Both the position numbers and the translations under genes were made by a program. DNA of 64,000 bases, taken from contig CAVRXD010000024.1 in NCBI GenBank assembly GCA_963725065.1, positions 248,001 through 312,000 of the forward strand, given 5' to 3'. Positions 9,250-18,733 of this stretch are shown here, piece by piece. This DNA comes from VAZQ01 sp963725065. Its GTDB lineage: Bacteria; Pseudomonadota; Alphaproteobacteria; Rhizobiales; Xanthobacteraceae. The notes under the pieces are model-generated. The model saw only the letters and a list, made by a program, of their open reading frames with translations, had not been told where the DNA came from and made no database searches. Within the stretch, counting starts at the first letter, position 1. Every line of letters begins with the position of its first letter.

Positions 9250-10695
9250 ATGCAAGGCACCCGCCGCGCGTTTTTGAAACTCGCAGGGGCGTCCGCGCTC
9301 GCCGGGAGCGGCGGATCGCTGTCAGCGCCATGGGCTCGGAACGCGAAAGCCCAACCCCTCGGCGATCTGCCGAACTTCGATGGCGACGTGCTGTTCGACG
9401 AAGCCGCCCGCAACGTAGCCGGCGTAGATTTCGGCACCGGTATCCGCCGCGCGCCGGCCGCGGTTCTCAGGCCGCGCTCGGTCGACGATATCATTCGCAT
9501 CGCGGCCTATGCCAACAAGACTGGCCGCAAGATTGCGATGCGTGGCCAAGGCCATTCGCTCTACGGCCAAGCGCAGGCCGAAGGCGGCATCATCGTGGAT
9601 TCGAGCACATTGAACGCGATCCGCGCGCAGGGTGACGACCTGCTCGATGCCCAGTCCGGGGTGCTCTGGGGGGACGCGGCGAGGGTTGCCTTCAGCCGAA
9701 CCCGCATGCCGCCGGTCATGGTTGATGCGCTGATGCTGTCGGTCGGGGGAACGCTGAGCGTGGGCGGCATCGGAGAAACCAGTTATCGGGAAGGCTGCCA
9801 GGTCGATCACGTAAGCGAGCTCGACGTGGTTACGGCAACCGGCGATCACGTCACCTGCTCGCCGGACCGCAACGCCGAGCTGTTCCGCATGATGCTCGCC
9901 GGCCTTGGCCAATGCGGGATCATCGTCCGAGCGCGTCTTCGTCTGCTACCGGCACCCGAATACGTCGTCTTACGAACGTTGAACTATCCCGACCTGCAGA
10001 CCCTGGTCTCCGAGCAGGGCCGCCTGGTGTCGGCTGAGGGCCTGGGCCCGCTGACCAGCCGGATCGTGAAAGAACCGGCAGGACCGATGCGCTTTCAATT
10101 GATCGGCGGAAGCTTTTTCTCGGATAGGGACGACACTGACCGATCGCCTCCGTGGATGGAAGGACTTCGACACATTTCACAGCTGCCTCCCGTTCGCCTC
10201 ACCTATTGGGATTATCTGGATCGGCGCACAGCCTCGCAGACGGGTAGCATCGCCGCGGTCAAGCGCGGCGCGAAGAACCCCTCGCTGGCCTTTATGTTGC
10301 CGGACGTGGCGGTCGTGCCGTTCGTGGCGGATGTCCTGGCGACGCCCGAGGAGTTCGCAGGCATTTGGTTAATTGAGGTGTTTCCAATGATCACGGCGCG
10401 TTGTACCCAGCCGCTGCAGAAAATGCCCGCGGCGGATTTGAGCTTCGGGGTGCGGCTGCATCGCAGAACGTCCGCTGCCGCCATGCACGACCCGCAAGCC
10501 ATGCTGGCGGCAAACCAGAAGCTGGTGACGCGACTGCTGGCCATAGGTGGCAAGGTCTATCCGCCCTACGCTCCCGTTCTGACGCAGGAGCAATGGCGGC
10601 AACATTATGGATCGACGATCTGGCAACGGTTCGCCGCCGCCAAAAAACGATTCGATCCGAACAACGTGCTCACGCCGGGCGCGGGAGTTTTCTAA
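9250..10695 (+). CDS. Exported FAD-binding oxidoreductase (cytokinin-dehydrogenase-like)
   Basis: A 481-residue flavoprotein of the vanillyl-alcohol-oxidase/PCMH superfamily. A twin-arginine signal (TRRAFLKLAGAS) precedes the FAD domain. His102 in RGQGHSLYGQ occupies the position used for covalent flavin attachment in cytokinin dehydrogenases. GGTLSVGGIGETSYREG is the second FAD segment, and the C-terminus ends RFDPNNVLTPG, typical of the fold. It probably oxidises an alcohol or amine in the periplasm. The substrate is unknown. It converges on the ABC ATPase gene at 10828. Confidence 0.85.
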   Translation: MQGTRRAFLKLAGASALAGSGGSLSAPWARNAKAQPLGDLPNFDGDVLFDEAARNVAGVDFGTGIRRAPAAVLRPRSVDDIIRIAAYANKTGRKIAMRGQGHSLYGQAQAEGGIIVDSSTLNAIRAQGDDLLDAQSGVLWGDAARVAFSRTRMPPVMVDALMLSVGGTLSVGGIGETSYREGCQVDHVSELDVVTATGDHVTCSPDRNAELFRMMLAGLGQCGIIVRARLRLLPAPEYVVLRTLNYPDLQTLVSEQGRLVSAEGLGPLTSRIVKEPAGPMRFQLIGGSFFSDRDDTDRSPPWMEGLRHISQLPPVRLTYWDYLDRRTASQTGSIAAVKRGAKNPSLAFMLPDVAVVPFVADVLATPEEFAGIWLIEVFPMITARCTQPLQKMPAADLSFGVRLHRRTSAAAMHDPQAMLAANQKLVTRLLAIGGKVYPPYAPVLTQEQWRQHYGSTIWQRFAAAKKRFDPNNVLTPGAGVF

Positions 10696-10827
10696 GCTGC
10701 GCCCTAAAGTCCCTTTAGCTTGACCGCGAAGGTCCTACGCGCCAGCCGACATTCGTCGTAAAGAACGACGTGATTGAGTGAGACTGGCTGAGAGCAGGTT
10801 AACGAACCAACCGTCCCGCCGTCGGTC

Positions 10828-11649
10828 TCACGTCTCCGACAGCACCCCCAGCGCCAGGAAATGCCGCCGGATGCGCTCGACGTGCTCGATGAAACGCGGG
10901 TCGCTGCGGGTGTGCGCACCGCGCGGCCGCGGCAGATCGTCGGTCACGATATCGGCGATGCGGCCGGGTCGTGACGACATCACCACCACGCGGTCGGAGA
11001 GCAGGACCGCTTCCTCGATGCTGTGGGTGATGAACAGAACGGTGTTGCGGTCGCGCAGCCACATCCGCTGGAGGTCGAGATTCATCTGCTCGCGGGTGAG
11101 CGCATCGAGCGCGCCGAACGGCTCGTCCATCAGCAGCAGGCCGGGATCCTGCACCAGCGCCCGACAGATCGCGACGCGCTGGCGCATGCCGCCGGACAGC
11201 TCGCCCGGATACTTGTCCTCGAACTCCTCGAGCCCGACCGACCGCAAGAGCTCCTGCGCCTTGCGGCGGTGACTGACCGGATCGAGCTTCTTGATCTCCA
11301 CGGGGAGCAGGACATTGGCGAGCACGGTGCGCCAGTCGAGCAGCACGTCGCGCTGGAACACGATGGCGACGTTGCCGATGGCGCCCTTCACCCTGATGCC
11401 GCCGACCTCGATGGTGCCGGTCGTTGCCGGGATCAGGCCGGAAATCAGCATCAGCAGGGTGCTCTTTCCGCAGCCGCTTGGTCCGACGATCGACACGAAT
11501 TCGCCGCCAGCGATGGCGAGGTCGATTTCATCAAGGGCATGGACTTCGCCGCCGCGGGCGCTGAGATAGCGCTTGGTGACGCCAGCGATCCGGATCGGCA
11601 CTCCGGCGCGAAAGTCCCCGGCGGTCGGCCCGGTCCGATTGTCGATCAT
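10828..11649 (-). CDS. ABC importer ATP-binding protein (NitT/TauT type)
   Basis: A 273-residue nucleotide-binding subunit. Walker A GPSGCGKST is at 56-64, signature LSGGMRQR near 151-158, Walker B LLLMDEP at 171-177, and the switch histidine is in LFITHS. Sequence type matches SsuB/TauB/NrtC-like ATPases. It is the third gene of a minus-strand set with the permease (11663-12475) and binding protein (12703-13707), so it powers that importer. Substrate not identifiable; nearness to xdhAB makes a purine possible, but that is a guess. Confidence 0.92.
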   Translation of the reverse strand: MIDNRTGPTAGDFRAGVPIRIAGVTKRYLSARGGEVHALDEIDLAIAGGEFVSIVGPSGCGKSTLLMLISGLIPATTGTIEVGGIRVKGAIGNVAIVFQRDVLLDWRTVLANVLLPVEIKKLDPVSHRRKAQELLRSVGLEEFEDKYPGELSGGMRQRVAICRALVQDPGLLLMDEPFGALDALTREQMNLDLQRMWLRDRNTVLFITHSIEEAVLLSDRVVVMSSRPGRIADIVTDDLPRPRGAHTRSDPRFIEHVERIRRHFLALGVLSET

Positions 11650-11662
11650 CTCGTGCGGGGTC

Positions 11663-12475
11663 CTATTCGGCTACGTCGGTGGCCACGCGGCTCCAGGGCA
11701 GCGCGATCCGCTCGGCGAAGGCCACGGCGTTGAACAGGAGCACCCCCAGCAACGAGAGCACGACGACCGCGGCGAACAGGAGCGGCGTGTCGAGCCGGAC
11801 CTGGGAGATGAGCTGCAGATAGCCCAGGCCGCGTTCGGCGGCGATGAATTCACCCACGGTGGCCCCCACCACTGCCTGGCCGATGCCGACCTTGAGGCCG
11901 CCGAAGATCGAAGGCAGCGCCTTCGGGAGCCGGATCTTGAGGAAGGTCGTGAGCTCGCTCGCGCCCATGGATTGCACCAGATAGATCATCTCCTTCTCGG
12001 CCGAGCGCATGCCGATCACGGAATTGATCACGATGGGAAAGAACGAGATGAGAAAGGCCACCATCACCTTCGGCATGATGCCGTAGCCGAGCCAGATGAC
12101 CAGGATGGGTGCGAGCGCGACCTTGGGAATAGTCTGCAGCGAGACCATGAACGGAAACGCCACACGCTCGAAGATGCGTGAATAGACCACCGCGATCGCG
12201 AGCGGAATGGCGATCACGACGCTGAGCCCGAAACCGAGCAGGATCTCCTGCAGGGTGACGAATGCATTCTCCAGCAGCAGCTGCCAGGACACGACGATCT
12301 TGACGACGATCACCGACGGGCTCGGCAGGATGTAGTCGGGTATCTGCAGCGCGCGCACGGCGATTTCCCACAGCGCGAACACGAGAGCGAAGATGGCGAG
12401 CACCGGACCGTTGCGACTGATCCAGGAGGCAAGCTTGCCGGGAGTCGCGGGGGAGGGGACGGCGATGGTCGTCAT
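11663..12475 (-). CDS. ABC importer permease (NitT/TauT type)
   Basis: A 270-residue integral membrane protein with about six hydrophobic segments. It carries the coupling motif region of this family (ELTTFLKIRLPKALPSIFGG), which docks on the ATPase. I placed the start at ATG 12475 because GAAGAGA precedes it and the following residues (MTTIAVPSP) fit the family N-terminus. A longer open frame would add about 49 low-complexity residues. It lies 13 bases upstream of the ATPase gene and 228 bases downstream of the binding-protein gene. Confidence 0.9.
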   Translation of the reverse strand: MTTIAVPSPATPGKLASWISRNGPVLAIFALVFALWEIAVRALQIPDYILPSPSVIVVKIVVSWQLLLENAFVTLQEILLGFGLSVVIAIPLAIAVVYSRIFERVAFPFMVSLQTIPKVALAPILVIWLGYGIMPKVMVAFLISFFPIVINSVIGMRSAEKEMIYLVQSMGASELTTFLKIRLPKALPSIFGGLKVGIGQAVVGATVGEFIAAERGLGYLQLISQVRLDTPLLFAAVVVLSLLGVLLFNAVAFAERIALPWSRVATDVAE

Positions 12476-12702
12476 GATGATCTCTTCACGGCACGGTCCG
12501 AGGACCGCAGGGCGGGCAAAAGACGCAAGAACGCAAGAACGATCGCTCCACGCGCGCAAGGCAAAACGTGCCCTTGGCCGCGCGTCGATTTCGCCCGCGT
12601 CGGGCGAATTGCGCGTGGGCACGGCGCTCGGGCGTCTGCGTGGCGAGAGCCCACGCTGCGCGCGCTTCTGGCCGACCTGCGGGCCTCAGCGCAGACGCGA
12701 TC

Positions 12703-13707
12703 CTACTGCAGATAATCGTTGGTATAGTACGCGCTCAGCGGCTTGATCTCGGGCAGGGCGCCGGTCTCCTTCAGCAAGGCCAGATTGGCTTCCCAGTCGG
12801 CCGCTTCCTGCCAGCCGATCGGCTTGCCCGCGGGCGCATTGGTCGAAAGCACGGTCGCTTCGACCTGCCGGTCGAGCACCTCGGGGTCTTCGGGCACTTT
12901 CATGTACTTGGCCATCGTCTTGGCGGCAGCCCTGGGATCGGCCATGGCGTCGCGGTAGCCCTTGGCGGTTGCGCGCAGCAGTTTCCTGACTGTCTCGGGA
13001 TTTTGTTCGGCGAACGCATTGCCGACGATGATCGAAGCGCCCAGCAGGTTCAGACCGAAGTCCGAGACCCGCAGGATGTTGAACTTCACGTTGGCGCGTT
13101 TCTCGATCTGGGGCCACTCGTTGCTGAGATAAACCGACATCACGTCGATCTTGCGGGTGAGGAACTGGCTCGTGCGGGCGGAGGCATCCATCTGGATCTG
13201 CTGGATCTTGCCGATGTCCACATTGTTGATCCGGGTGAACGATGCCAGCATGTCACCGAAGGTTTCGCCCACCGATATCGCCAGCCGCTTGCCTTCCAGA
13301 TCCTTCGGGCTCTTGAGCGCCACGTCGGGGAAGGAAATCACCCCCATCGGAGCCTTGGTCTGGTAGAGCGCGACCACCTTGACCGGAAGGCCCTGGCTCA
13401 CCGCTTGCGCGGCGGACACCGCGGGCCCGTAGCCGAATTTCTCGTTGCCGCTGGCCAGCAGTTTGAGCACTGTCTGCGCGCCCGAGCCTTCCGCGAGATC
13501 GACGTCGAGCCCTTCCGCCTTGTAGTAGCCTTTGTCCAAGGCGACGAAGAGTGGCGCATACTCGCCCTTGAGCTTCCAGGTGAAGCGCACCGTCACTTTT
13601 TCGGCGGCTTGCGAGAACGCCGGTTGCAGCGGGACGGCTGCAAGCGGGATCGCGAGACATGCCACGCCTGCGACAATCGCACGCAGCCTCCGCGCTGCAG
13701 ATCTCAT
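12703..13707 (-). CDS. ABC importer substrate-binding protein (NMT1/THI5-like)
   Basis: A 334-residue periplasmic receptor with a signal peptide to about residue 35. The NMT1/THI5-like fold follows (VRFTWKLKGEYAPLFVALDKGYYKAEGLDV). This family binds sulfonates, nitrate, pyrimidine precursors, purines and riboflavin-type ligands. It is the first gene of its ABC set and is divergent from xdhAB, with 368 bases between them. The shared region suggests joint regulation, and an oxidised or reduced purine is a reasonable guess as ligand. Confidence 0.9.
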   Translation of the reverse strand: MRSAARRLRAIVAGVACLAIPLAAVPLQPAFSQAAEKVTVRFTWKLKGEYAPLFVALDKGYYKAEGLDVDLAEGSGAQTVLKLLASGNEKFGYGPAVSAAQAVSQGLPVKVVALYQTKAPMGVISFPDVALKSPKDLEGKRLAISVGETFGDMLASFTRINNVDIGKIQQIQMDASARTSQFLTRKIDVMSVYLSNEWPQIEKRANVKFNILRVSDFGLNLLGASIIVGNAFAEQNPETVRKLLRATAKGYRDAMADPRAAAKTMAKYMKVPEDPEVLDRQVEATVLSTNAPAGKPIGWQEAADWEANLALLKETGALPEIKPLSAYYTNDYLQ

Positions 13708-14075
13708 GGTCTCACCTCTCCACGTTCGGGTGGGTTGCCGCTCGCGCTCTAAAGCGCCATGCTGGATCGTCGCATCGCCTGCGCCGCGGGTCAGCGCCGG
13801 GTGCCGAAATGCATCATTCGTGCCAGTCCTGGGCGCAGCGATCAGGGCGGAGCGCTCCGGTAGGCTGATTGGTCGTGTTGCCAGAACTCTGCGTGATGTT
13901 GCCGGAGCGGCCCGATCATGCCAAGGGCCACGTACCCGTTGCCGCTAAAAAAGTGTGCAAACTCGTGTATCGCGGCCCGCGCCGTTTGCAACCGCGGTGC
14001 GAATTGGTGCGCGACTTGCAAGGCCTGTCGGCCGTGGCCACCTGTTTAGAGCGCGACATAAGGTAGGCGCCTGCC
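13708..14075. promoter_or_regulatory. Divergent intergenic region, ABC importer / xdhAB
   Basis: This 368-base gap must hold promoters for both the minus-strand importer and the plus-strand xdhAB pair. No gene was seen in it, and no clear -35/-10 pair or operator dyad could be singled out by eye. Confidence 0.4.
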
Positions 14076-15509
14076 ATGACAGCGGTGCAATTTCTGCTGA
14101 ACGGCAAGCCATGCAGCGAGGACAGCGCTCCGCCGAGCATGACGGTGCTGGACTGGCTGCGGACCCGCGCACGTCTCACCGGAACGAAGGAAGGGTGCGC
14201 CGAAGGCGATTGCGGCGCATGCACGATCGTCCTTGGCCGCGAGGTCGACGGATCGCTGCGGTTCCAGGCGGTGAATTCCTGCCTGATGATGCTGCCACAG
14301 ATCGACAATCGAGCCGTCTTCACGGTCGAAGGCCTGGCTGCAGCGGACGGCGCGCTCCATCCGGTGCAGCAGGCGATGATCGATACCGACGCCACCCAGT
14401 GCGGCTTCTGCACGCCGGGTTTCGTGATGGCGATGTTCGCCTTCCATCATGGCGGTGAGGCTGCCGAAAGCGCGACCATGCATGAAGCGCTTGCCGGCAA
14501 TCTCTGCCGTTGCACCGGCTATCGCTCGATCGTGGAGGCCTGTCGCCGCGTCGCGCAAGGGCCCGCAGATCGCTTCGTCGCCGAGGCGCCCGCGCTGGCC
14601 GAAACCCTGTCGAGCGTGCCGCCATGTACCGACTATCATTGCGGCACGCAGACCTTTCTCACGCCGCGCTCGCTCGACGCGCTGTTCGCGGCGATGGAGC
14701 AGCACCCCAACGCCATCCTGCTTGCGGGCGGCACCGATCTGGGGCTGCGCGTGAGCAAGGATCGCGAGGCGCTGCCGGCGGTGATCGCTCTCCAAGCGGT
14801 CAAGGAGCTGCGTCAGGTCACGACCAGCGCCGACGCGATCGAGATCGGCGGTGCGGTCACCTACAGCGAAATCTTGCCTCATCTCGATCAGTGGTTTCCG
14901 TCCTTCGGCGCTCTGCTGCGTCGAATCGGATCGCGCCAAATTCGCAACCTCGGAACGATCGCCGGCAATCTCGCCACCGCCTCTCCGATCGGGGACAGTA
15001 TTCCGTGCCTGATCGCGCTCGATGCCACCGTGCGACTGACGTCGCGCGCCGGCGACCGCGTGCTCCCGGTGGAGTCGTTCATCACCGGCTACCGCAAGAC
15101 CGCACTCGCCGCGGGCGAGATCATTGCCGCCGTCCGCGTTCCCTTCCTTGCGCCGGGCCAGAAGTTCTCCGTCTACAAACTCTCCAAGCGCTTCGACCAG
15201 GACATTTCGACCGTCATCGCCGCCTTCCGCCTCGAACGCGACGGCGGCAAAGTGAGAGCATTGCGGGCGGCCTACGGCGGCATGGCGGCGCGTGCGATGC
15301 GGGCGGTCAAGCTCGAAGCCGCCGTCAGAGGCCGGCCATGGGAGCCCGCCTGGCTCCCCGATGTCGAGACCCTGCTGGCGGGGGACTTCACTCCGATCGG
15401 GGACCATCGCGGCGGTGCCCCCTATCGCCTGCGCGCGGCGGCCGGACTCTTGCGCCGCTTCCAGTTCGAGACGTCCTCGAATGTGCTGGTGCGGGTCGAC
15501 GCGCTATGA
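14076..15509 (+). CDS. xdhA: Xanthine dehydrogenase, iron-sulfur/FAD subunit
   Basis: A 477-residue subunit of the bacterial XdhAB enzyme. The N-terminal plant-type [2Fe-2S] domain has Cys41, Cys46, Cys49 (CAEGDCGAC) and Cys69. The second [2Fe-2S] domain has QCGFC and CRCTGYRS. A CO-dehydrogenase-type FAD domain follows (ILLAGGTDLGLRV; NLGTIAGNLATASPIGDS). It passes electrons from the molybdenum subunit to NAD. The stop overlaps the start of xdhB (ATGA), implying coupled translation. It supplies urate to the puuD / uraD-uraH / puuE genes further along. Confidence 0.95.
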   Translation: MTAVQFLLNGKPCSEDSAPPSMTVLDWLRTRARLTGTKEGCAEGDCGACTIVLGREVDGSLRFQAVNSCLMMLPQIDNRAVFTVEGLAAADGALHPVQQAMIDTDATQCGFCTPGFVMAMFAFHHGGEAAESATMHEALAGNLCRCTGYRSIVEACRRVAQGPADRFVAEAPALAETLSSVPPCTDYHCGTQTFLTPRSLDALFAAMEQHPNAILLAGGTDLGLRVSKDREALPAVIALQAVKELRQVTTSADAIEIGGAVTYSEILPHLDQWFPSFGALLRRIGSRQIRNLGTIAGNLATASPIGDSIPCLIALDATVRLTSRAGDRVLPVESFITGYRKTALAAGEIIAAVRVPFLAPGQKFSVYKLSKRFDQDISTVIAAFRLERDGGKVRALRAAYGGMAARAMRAVKLEAAVRGRPWEPAWLPDVETLLAGDFTPIGDHRGGAPYRLRAAAGLLRRFQFETSSNVLVRVDAL

Positions 15510-17827
15510 ACGAGCCGCTCGCACGGAGCCGTGGAGGGGTACACGCGGCGGCGCGCCACGACAGCGCGGTCGGGCATGTCACCGGTGCCGCGCGCTATCT
15601 CGACGATGTCCCGACCGTGACGGGGACGCTGGAAGCGGCGCTGGTCCTGAGCCCCCATGCGCATGCCCGTATCCGCCGCATCGATTTGGCGCGCGCGCTC
15701 GCCGCGCCCGGCGTCATCGCCGCGATCACGGCCGCCGACATTCCCGGCAAGAACGATATCGCGCCGATCCGCAGTGACGAGCCGGCATTGGCCGCCGACA
15801 TTGTCGAATACGAAGGCCAGCCGGTTGCGGCCATCGCCGCCGGCACATTCGATCAGGCGCGAGCGGCTGCACGGCTGGTCGAGATCGACTATGAGCCGCT
15901 CCCCGCCATCCTGACCGTCGAAGAGGCGATCGCGCGCGACAGCTTCGTCTCGCCACCGCAAACCATGGTGCGTGGAGAGGTCGGGCCCGCGCTCGCCGGC
16001 TCGCCACACCGCCTGTCGGGCGAAGTGCGTTGTGGCGGCCAGGACCATTTCTATCTCGAAGGACAGATCGCGCTCGCGGTGCCGGGCGAAGACGGCGACA
16101 TCCACGTATGGAGTTCGACCCAGCACCCGACCGAAGTGCAGCACGGTGTCGCGCATCTCCTCGGCCTGCCGTTCAACGCCGTCACCGTCGAGGTGCGGCG
16201 GATGGGCGGAGCGTTCGGCGGCAAGGAGAGTCAGGCGACCATCATCGCCGGCATCGCCGCCGTGCTCGCCTTCAAGGCGCGGCGGCCGGTGAAGCTGCGG
16301 CTTCCGCGCGACGACGACATGCGAGCGACCGGCAAGCGCCATCCATTCCTGATCCGCTACGACGTCGGGGTCGACGGCGACGGGCATATTCTCGCGCTCG
16401 ACCTCACCCTGGCCGCCGACGGCGGCAGCGTGGCAGATCACACGCCGGCCGTGCTGACGCGCGCGCTGTGCCACGCCGACAACTGCTACTTCCTTCCGCA
16501 CCTGCGCTTTCGCGGGCTGCCGTGCAAGACCAACACGGTGTCGAACACGGCCTTTCGCGGTTATGGCGGGCCGCAAGGCATGCTCGCGATCGAAACGATC
16601 ATCGAGGTGATCGCCCGCCGGCTGGGACTTCCCGTTCACGTCGTCCGGCGGCAGAATTTCTATGGCAGCGGCCGCAATGACGTGACGCCCTACGGCATGA
16701 CCGTCGAGGACAACATCATCGAACGCGTCGTCGATGAGCTCGATCGCACCGTCGATCTTGCCGCCTGGCGGCGCACCATCGCGAACTTCAACCGGCAGAG
16801 CCCGGTGGTGAAGAAAGGCCTCGCCACGATGCCGGTCAAGTTCGGCATCTCGTTCAATCGCCCGGCGCTCAACCAGGCCGGCGCACTCGTCCACGTCTAC
16901 ACCGACGGCAGCGTGGTGCTCAATCACGGCGGCACCGAGATGGGGCAGGGCCTGTTCATCAAGGTGGCGCAGGTGGTGGCGGAGGTGTTCGCCATCGATC
17001 TCGATCATGTCAGGGTGTCGGCCACCAGCACGGCGAAGGTGCCGAACACTTCGCCGACGGCGGCATCCTCGGGCTCCGATCTCAACGGCATGGCGGCCCT
17101 GCACGCCTCGGAGCAGATCAAGGCCCGGATGACCGAGGTGGCCGCCGAACACTTCGCCGTGCCCGCTCATGAGATCGTGTTCTCATCGAACCGCATCTAT
17201 GCCGGCAATCGCAGCCTGTCGTTCGCTGAGCTCGCGGCACTGTCGTGGGAGAAGCGCGTGTCGCTGTCGGCGGCGGGTTACTATCGTACCCCCAAGATTC
17301 ATTGGGACTTCGCCACCAATACCGGGCGTCCGTTCTATTACTTCGCCTACGGTGCCGCCGCCGCCGAAGTGGCGATCGATACGCTCACCGGGGAATCGCG
17401 GGTCCTGCGCGCCGAGCTGATCCAGGACTGCGGCCGCTCGCTCAACCCCGCGATCGACCTTGGCCAGATCGAGGGCGCGTTCATCCAGGGCATGGGCTGG
17501 CTCACCACCGAGGAGCTGTGGTGGGATGCCGAAGGTCACCTGCGCACCCACGGCCCATCGACCTACAAGATCCCGGGAAGTCGCGACGTGCCGCCGATCT
17601 TCAATGCGCGGATCCTCAATGACGCGCCGAATCGCGAAGCCACGATCTTCCACTCCAAGGCCGTCGGCGAGCCGCCATTGATGCTGGCGATATCGGTATG
17701 GCTCGCGATCCGCGATGCGATTGCAAGCCTTGCCGATTATCGTCTGGCGCCGGTCCTCGATGCGCCAGCCACCCCGGAGCGCGTGCTTGCCGCGATCGAC
17801 GACCTGCGCAGCCGCACGCAGAATTAG
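15506..17827 (+). CDS. xdhB: Xanthine dehydrogenase, molybdopterin-binding subunit
   Basis: A 773-residue catalytic subunit hydroxylating hypoxanthine and xanthine to urate. Substrate and cofactor motifs are intact: MGGAFGGKES, the active-site arginine in TAFRGYGGPQG, HGGTEMGQG, and the base glutamate in KAVGEPPLMLA. Start ATG 15506 overlaps the xdhA stop by four bases; the open frame extends far upstream through xdhA, but that part is a shadow. No xdhC, which normally helps insert sulfurated molybdenum cofactor, is present in the window. Confidence 0.95.
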   Translation: MNEPLARSRGGVHAAARHDSAVGHVTGAARYLDDVPTVTGTLEAALVLSPHAHARIRRIDLARALAAPGVIAAITAADIPGKNDIAPIRSDEPALAADIVEYEGQPVAAIAAGTFDQARAAARLVEIDYEPLPAILTVEEAIARDSFVSPPQTMVRGEVGPALAGSPHRLSGEVRCGGQDHFYLEGQIALAVPGEDGDIHVWSSTQHPTEVQHGVAHLLGLPFNAVTVEVRRMGGAFGGKESQATIIAGIAAVLAFKARRPVKLRLPRDDDMRATGKRHPFLIRYDVGVDGDGHILALDLTLAADGGSVADHTPAVLTRALCHADNCYFLPHLRFRGLPCKTNTVSNTAFRGYGGPQGMLAIETIIEVIARRLGLPVHVVRRQNFYGSGRNDVTPYGMTVEDNIIERVVDELDRTVDLAAWRRTIANFNRQSPVVKKGLATMPVKFGISFNRPALNQAGALVHVYTDGSVVLNHGGTEMGQGLFIKVAQVVAEVFAIDLDHVRVSATSTAKVPNTSPTAASSGSDLNGMAALHASEQIKARMTEVAAEHFAVPAHEIVFSSNRIYAGNRSLSFAELAALSWEKRVSLSAAGYYRTPKIHWDFATNTGRPFYYFAYGAAAAEVAIDTLTGESRVLRAELIQDCGRSLNPAIDLGQIEGAFIQGMGWLTTEELWWDAEGHLRTHGPSTYKIPGSRDVPPIFNARILNDAPNREATIFHSKAVGEPPLMLAISVWLAIRDAIASLADYRLAPVLDAPATPERVLAAIDDLRSRTQN

Positions 17828-17861
17828 CGGATCGCCCCGATAAACCCCGCGCGCGCCGTTG

Positions 17862-18605
17862 TTACCGTCGGATGACGAGCTCGGCCTCGGCGAATGTGCC
17901 GGCGAACTCGAACCCGAAACGCCGCGCCAGCCGCCGCATCGGAAGATTTCCGTAGCCGACATATGCGATCAGCAGGTTGAAGCCGGCGTCCCGTGCGTCG
18001 TCGATGACATTGGCCAGGAGCGTGGCGCCGAGCCCGCGACGCTGCAGATCGGAGCGGATGATGAGCGCGACTTCGGCCGTCCCGGGCCGCACCCAGGCCA
18101 CGGTGGCAAGCCCCAGGATTTGGCCGCTCAGGTCGAATAACCCCGCCGTCTCTATCTTCCTGTCGTCGAGCCCGAACAGCCGGCGAAACGTGCCGGCATC
18201 GCCGAGCGCGACCGGCCTTCCGAAACGCAGCCGGATGTCGTCCGGATGGAGCAGGCGGGCAAATTCGACGCAGCGGGCGAGATCGGTGATTTCGACGCGT
18301 CTGACGCGCGCCGCGCCGAACCGCCCGACGATTCCCCGTCGGGCATAGCCATCGGCGATCGCAGGGAGGTCACCGCGGTGAAGCCCGATATCCTTCAGGG
18401 TGCGGGCATCGAGCGCGTGCAATTCCCGCAATGCTGCCGAGTGTCGCCAGGCCTGCCGCAGCCGATGAAAGCCGCCTTCGAGCATGGCTCGTAGCGCGGT
18501 CAGCACCGTGCTGGCGATTCCGTCGAAGCGAAACGGGGCCCAGCCAATATGGCCCGGCCCGTGGGCGCCGTCGCGTGCCGTCAGGCGAAAAGAAATCTGA
18601 GTCAT
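17862..18605 (-). CDS. DUF1127-GNAT fusion acetyltransferase
   Basis: A 247-residue protein with two parts. Residues about 45-90 match the DUF1127 (YjiS-like) pattern (LRELHALDARTLKDIGLHRGDL). Residues about 103-245 form a GNAT fold, with the acetyl-CoA loop in RSDLQRRGLGATLL followed by a PMRRLARRFGFEFAG segment. In alphaproteobacteria DUF1127 usually occurs alone in small RNA-binding or stress proteins, so the fusion is unusual. The gene converges on xdhB with a 34-base gap. The acetyl acceptor is unknown. Confidence 0.75.
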   Translation of the reverse strand: MTQISFRLTARDGAHGPGHIGWAPFRFDGIASTVLTALRAMLEGGFHRLRQAWRHSAALRELHALDARTLKDIGLHRGDLPAIADGYARRGIVGRFGAARVRRVEITDLARCVEFARLLHPDDIRLRFGRPVALGDAGTFRRLFGLDDRKIETAGLFDLSGQILGLATVAWVRPGTAEVALIIRSDLQRRGLGATLLANVIDDARDAGFNLLIAYVGYGNLPMRRLARRFGFEFAGTFAEAELVIRR

Positions 18606-18733
18606 CTTTGGCTCGCTGGCTGTAACCTGCGAGCTTTATGTCGTCCTTCACCTTCCTGGACTCAAATGAATAGTTTCGTTGCAGGGGTGAAATCCACTCA
18701 TGCGGGCTCCGACCCGCACAAAAAGATCCAGCG

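Noticed and set aside
12476..12622. 49-residue N-terminal extension of the permease gene
   Set aside because: The extension is arginine-rich and lacks family similarity; ATG 12475 has a better ribosome binding site.
14510..15505. Upstream extension of the xdhB frame through xdhA
   Set aside because: This part overlaps the conserved xdhA reading, is arginine-rich, and the family N-terminus begins at ATG 15506.
15422..17170. 582-codon open frame antisense to xdhB
   Set aside because: It mirrors the codon structure of a fully conserved xdhB and has no family resemblance or ribosome binding site; long antisense frames are expected at this GC content.
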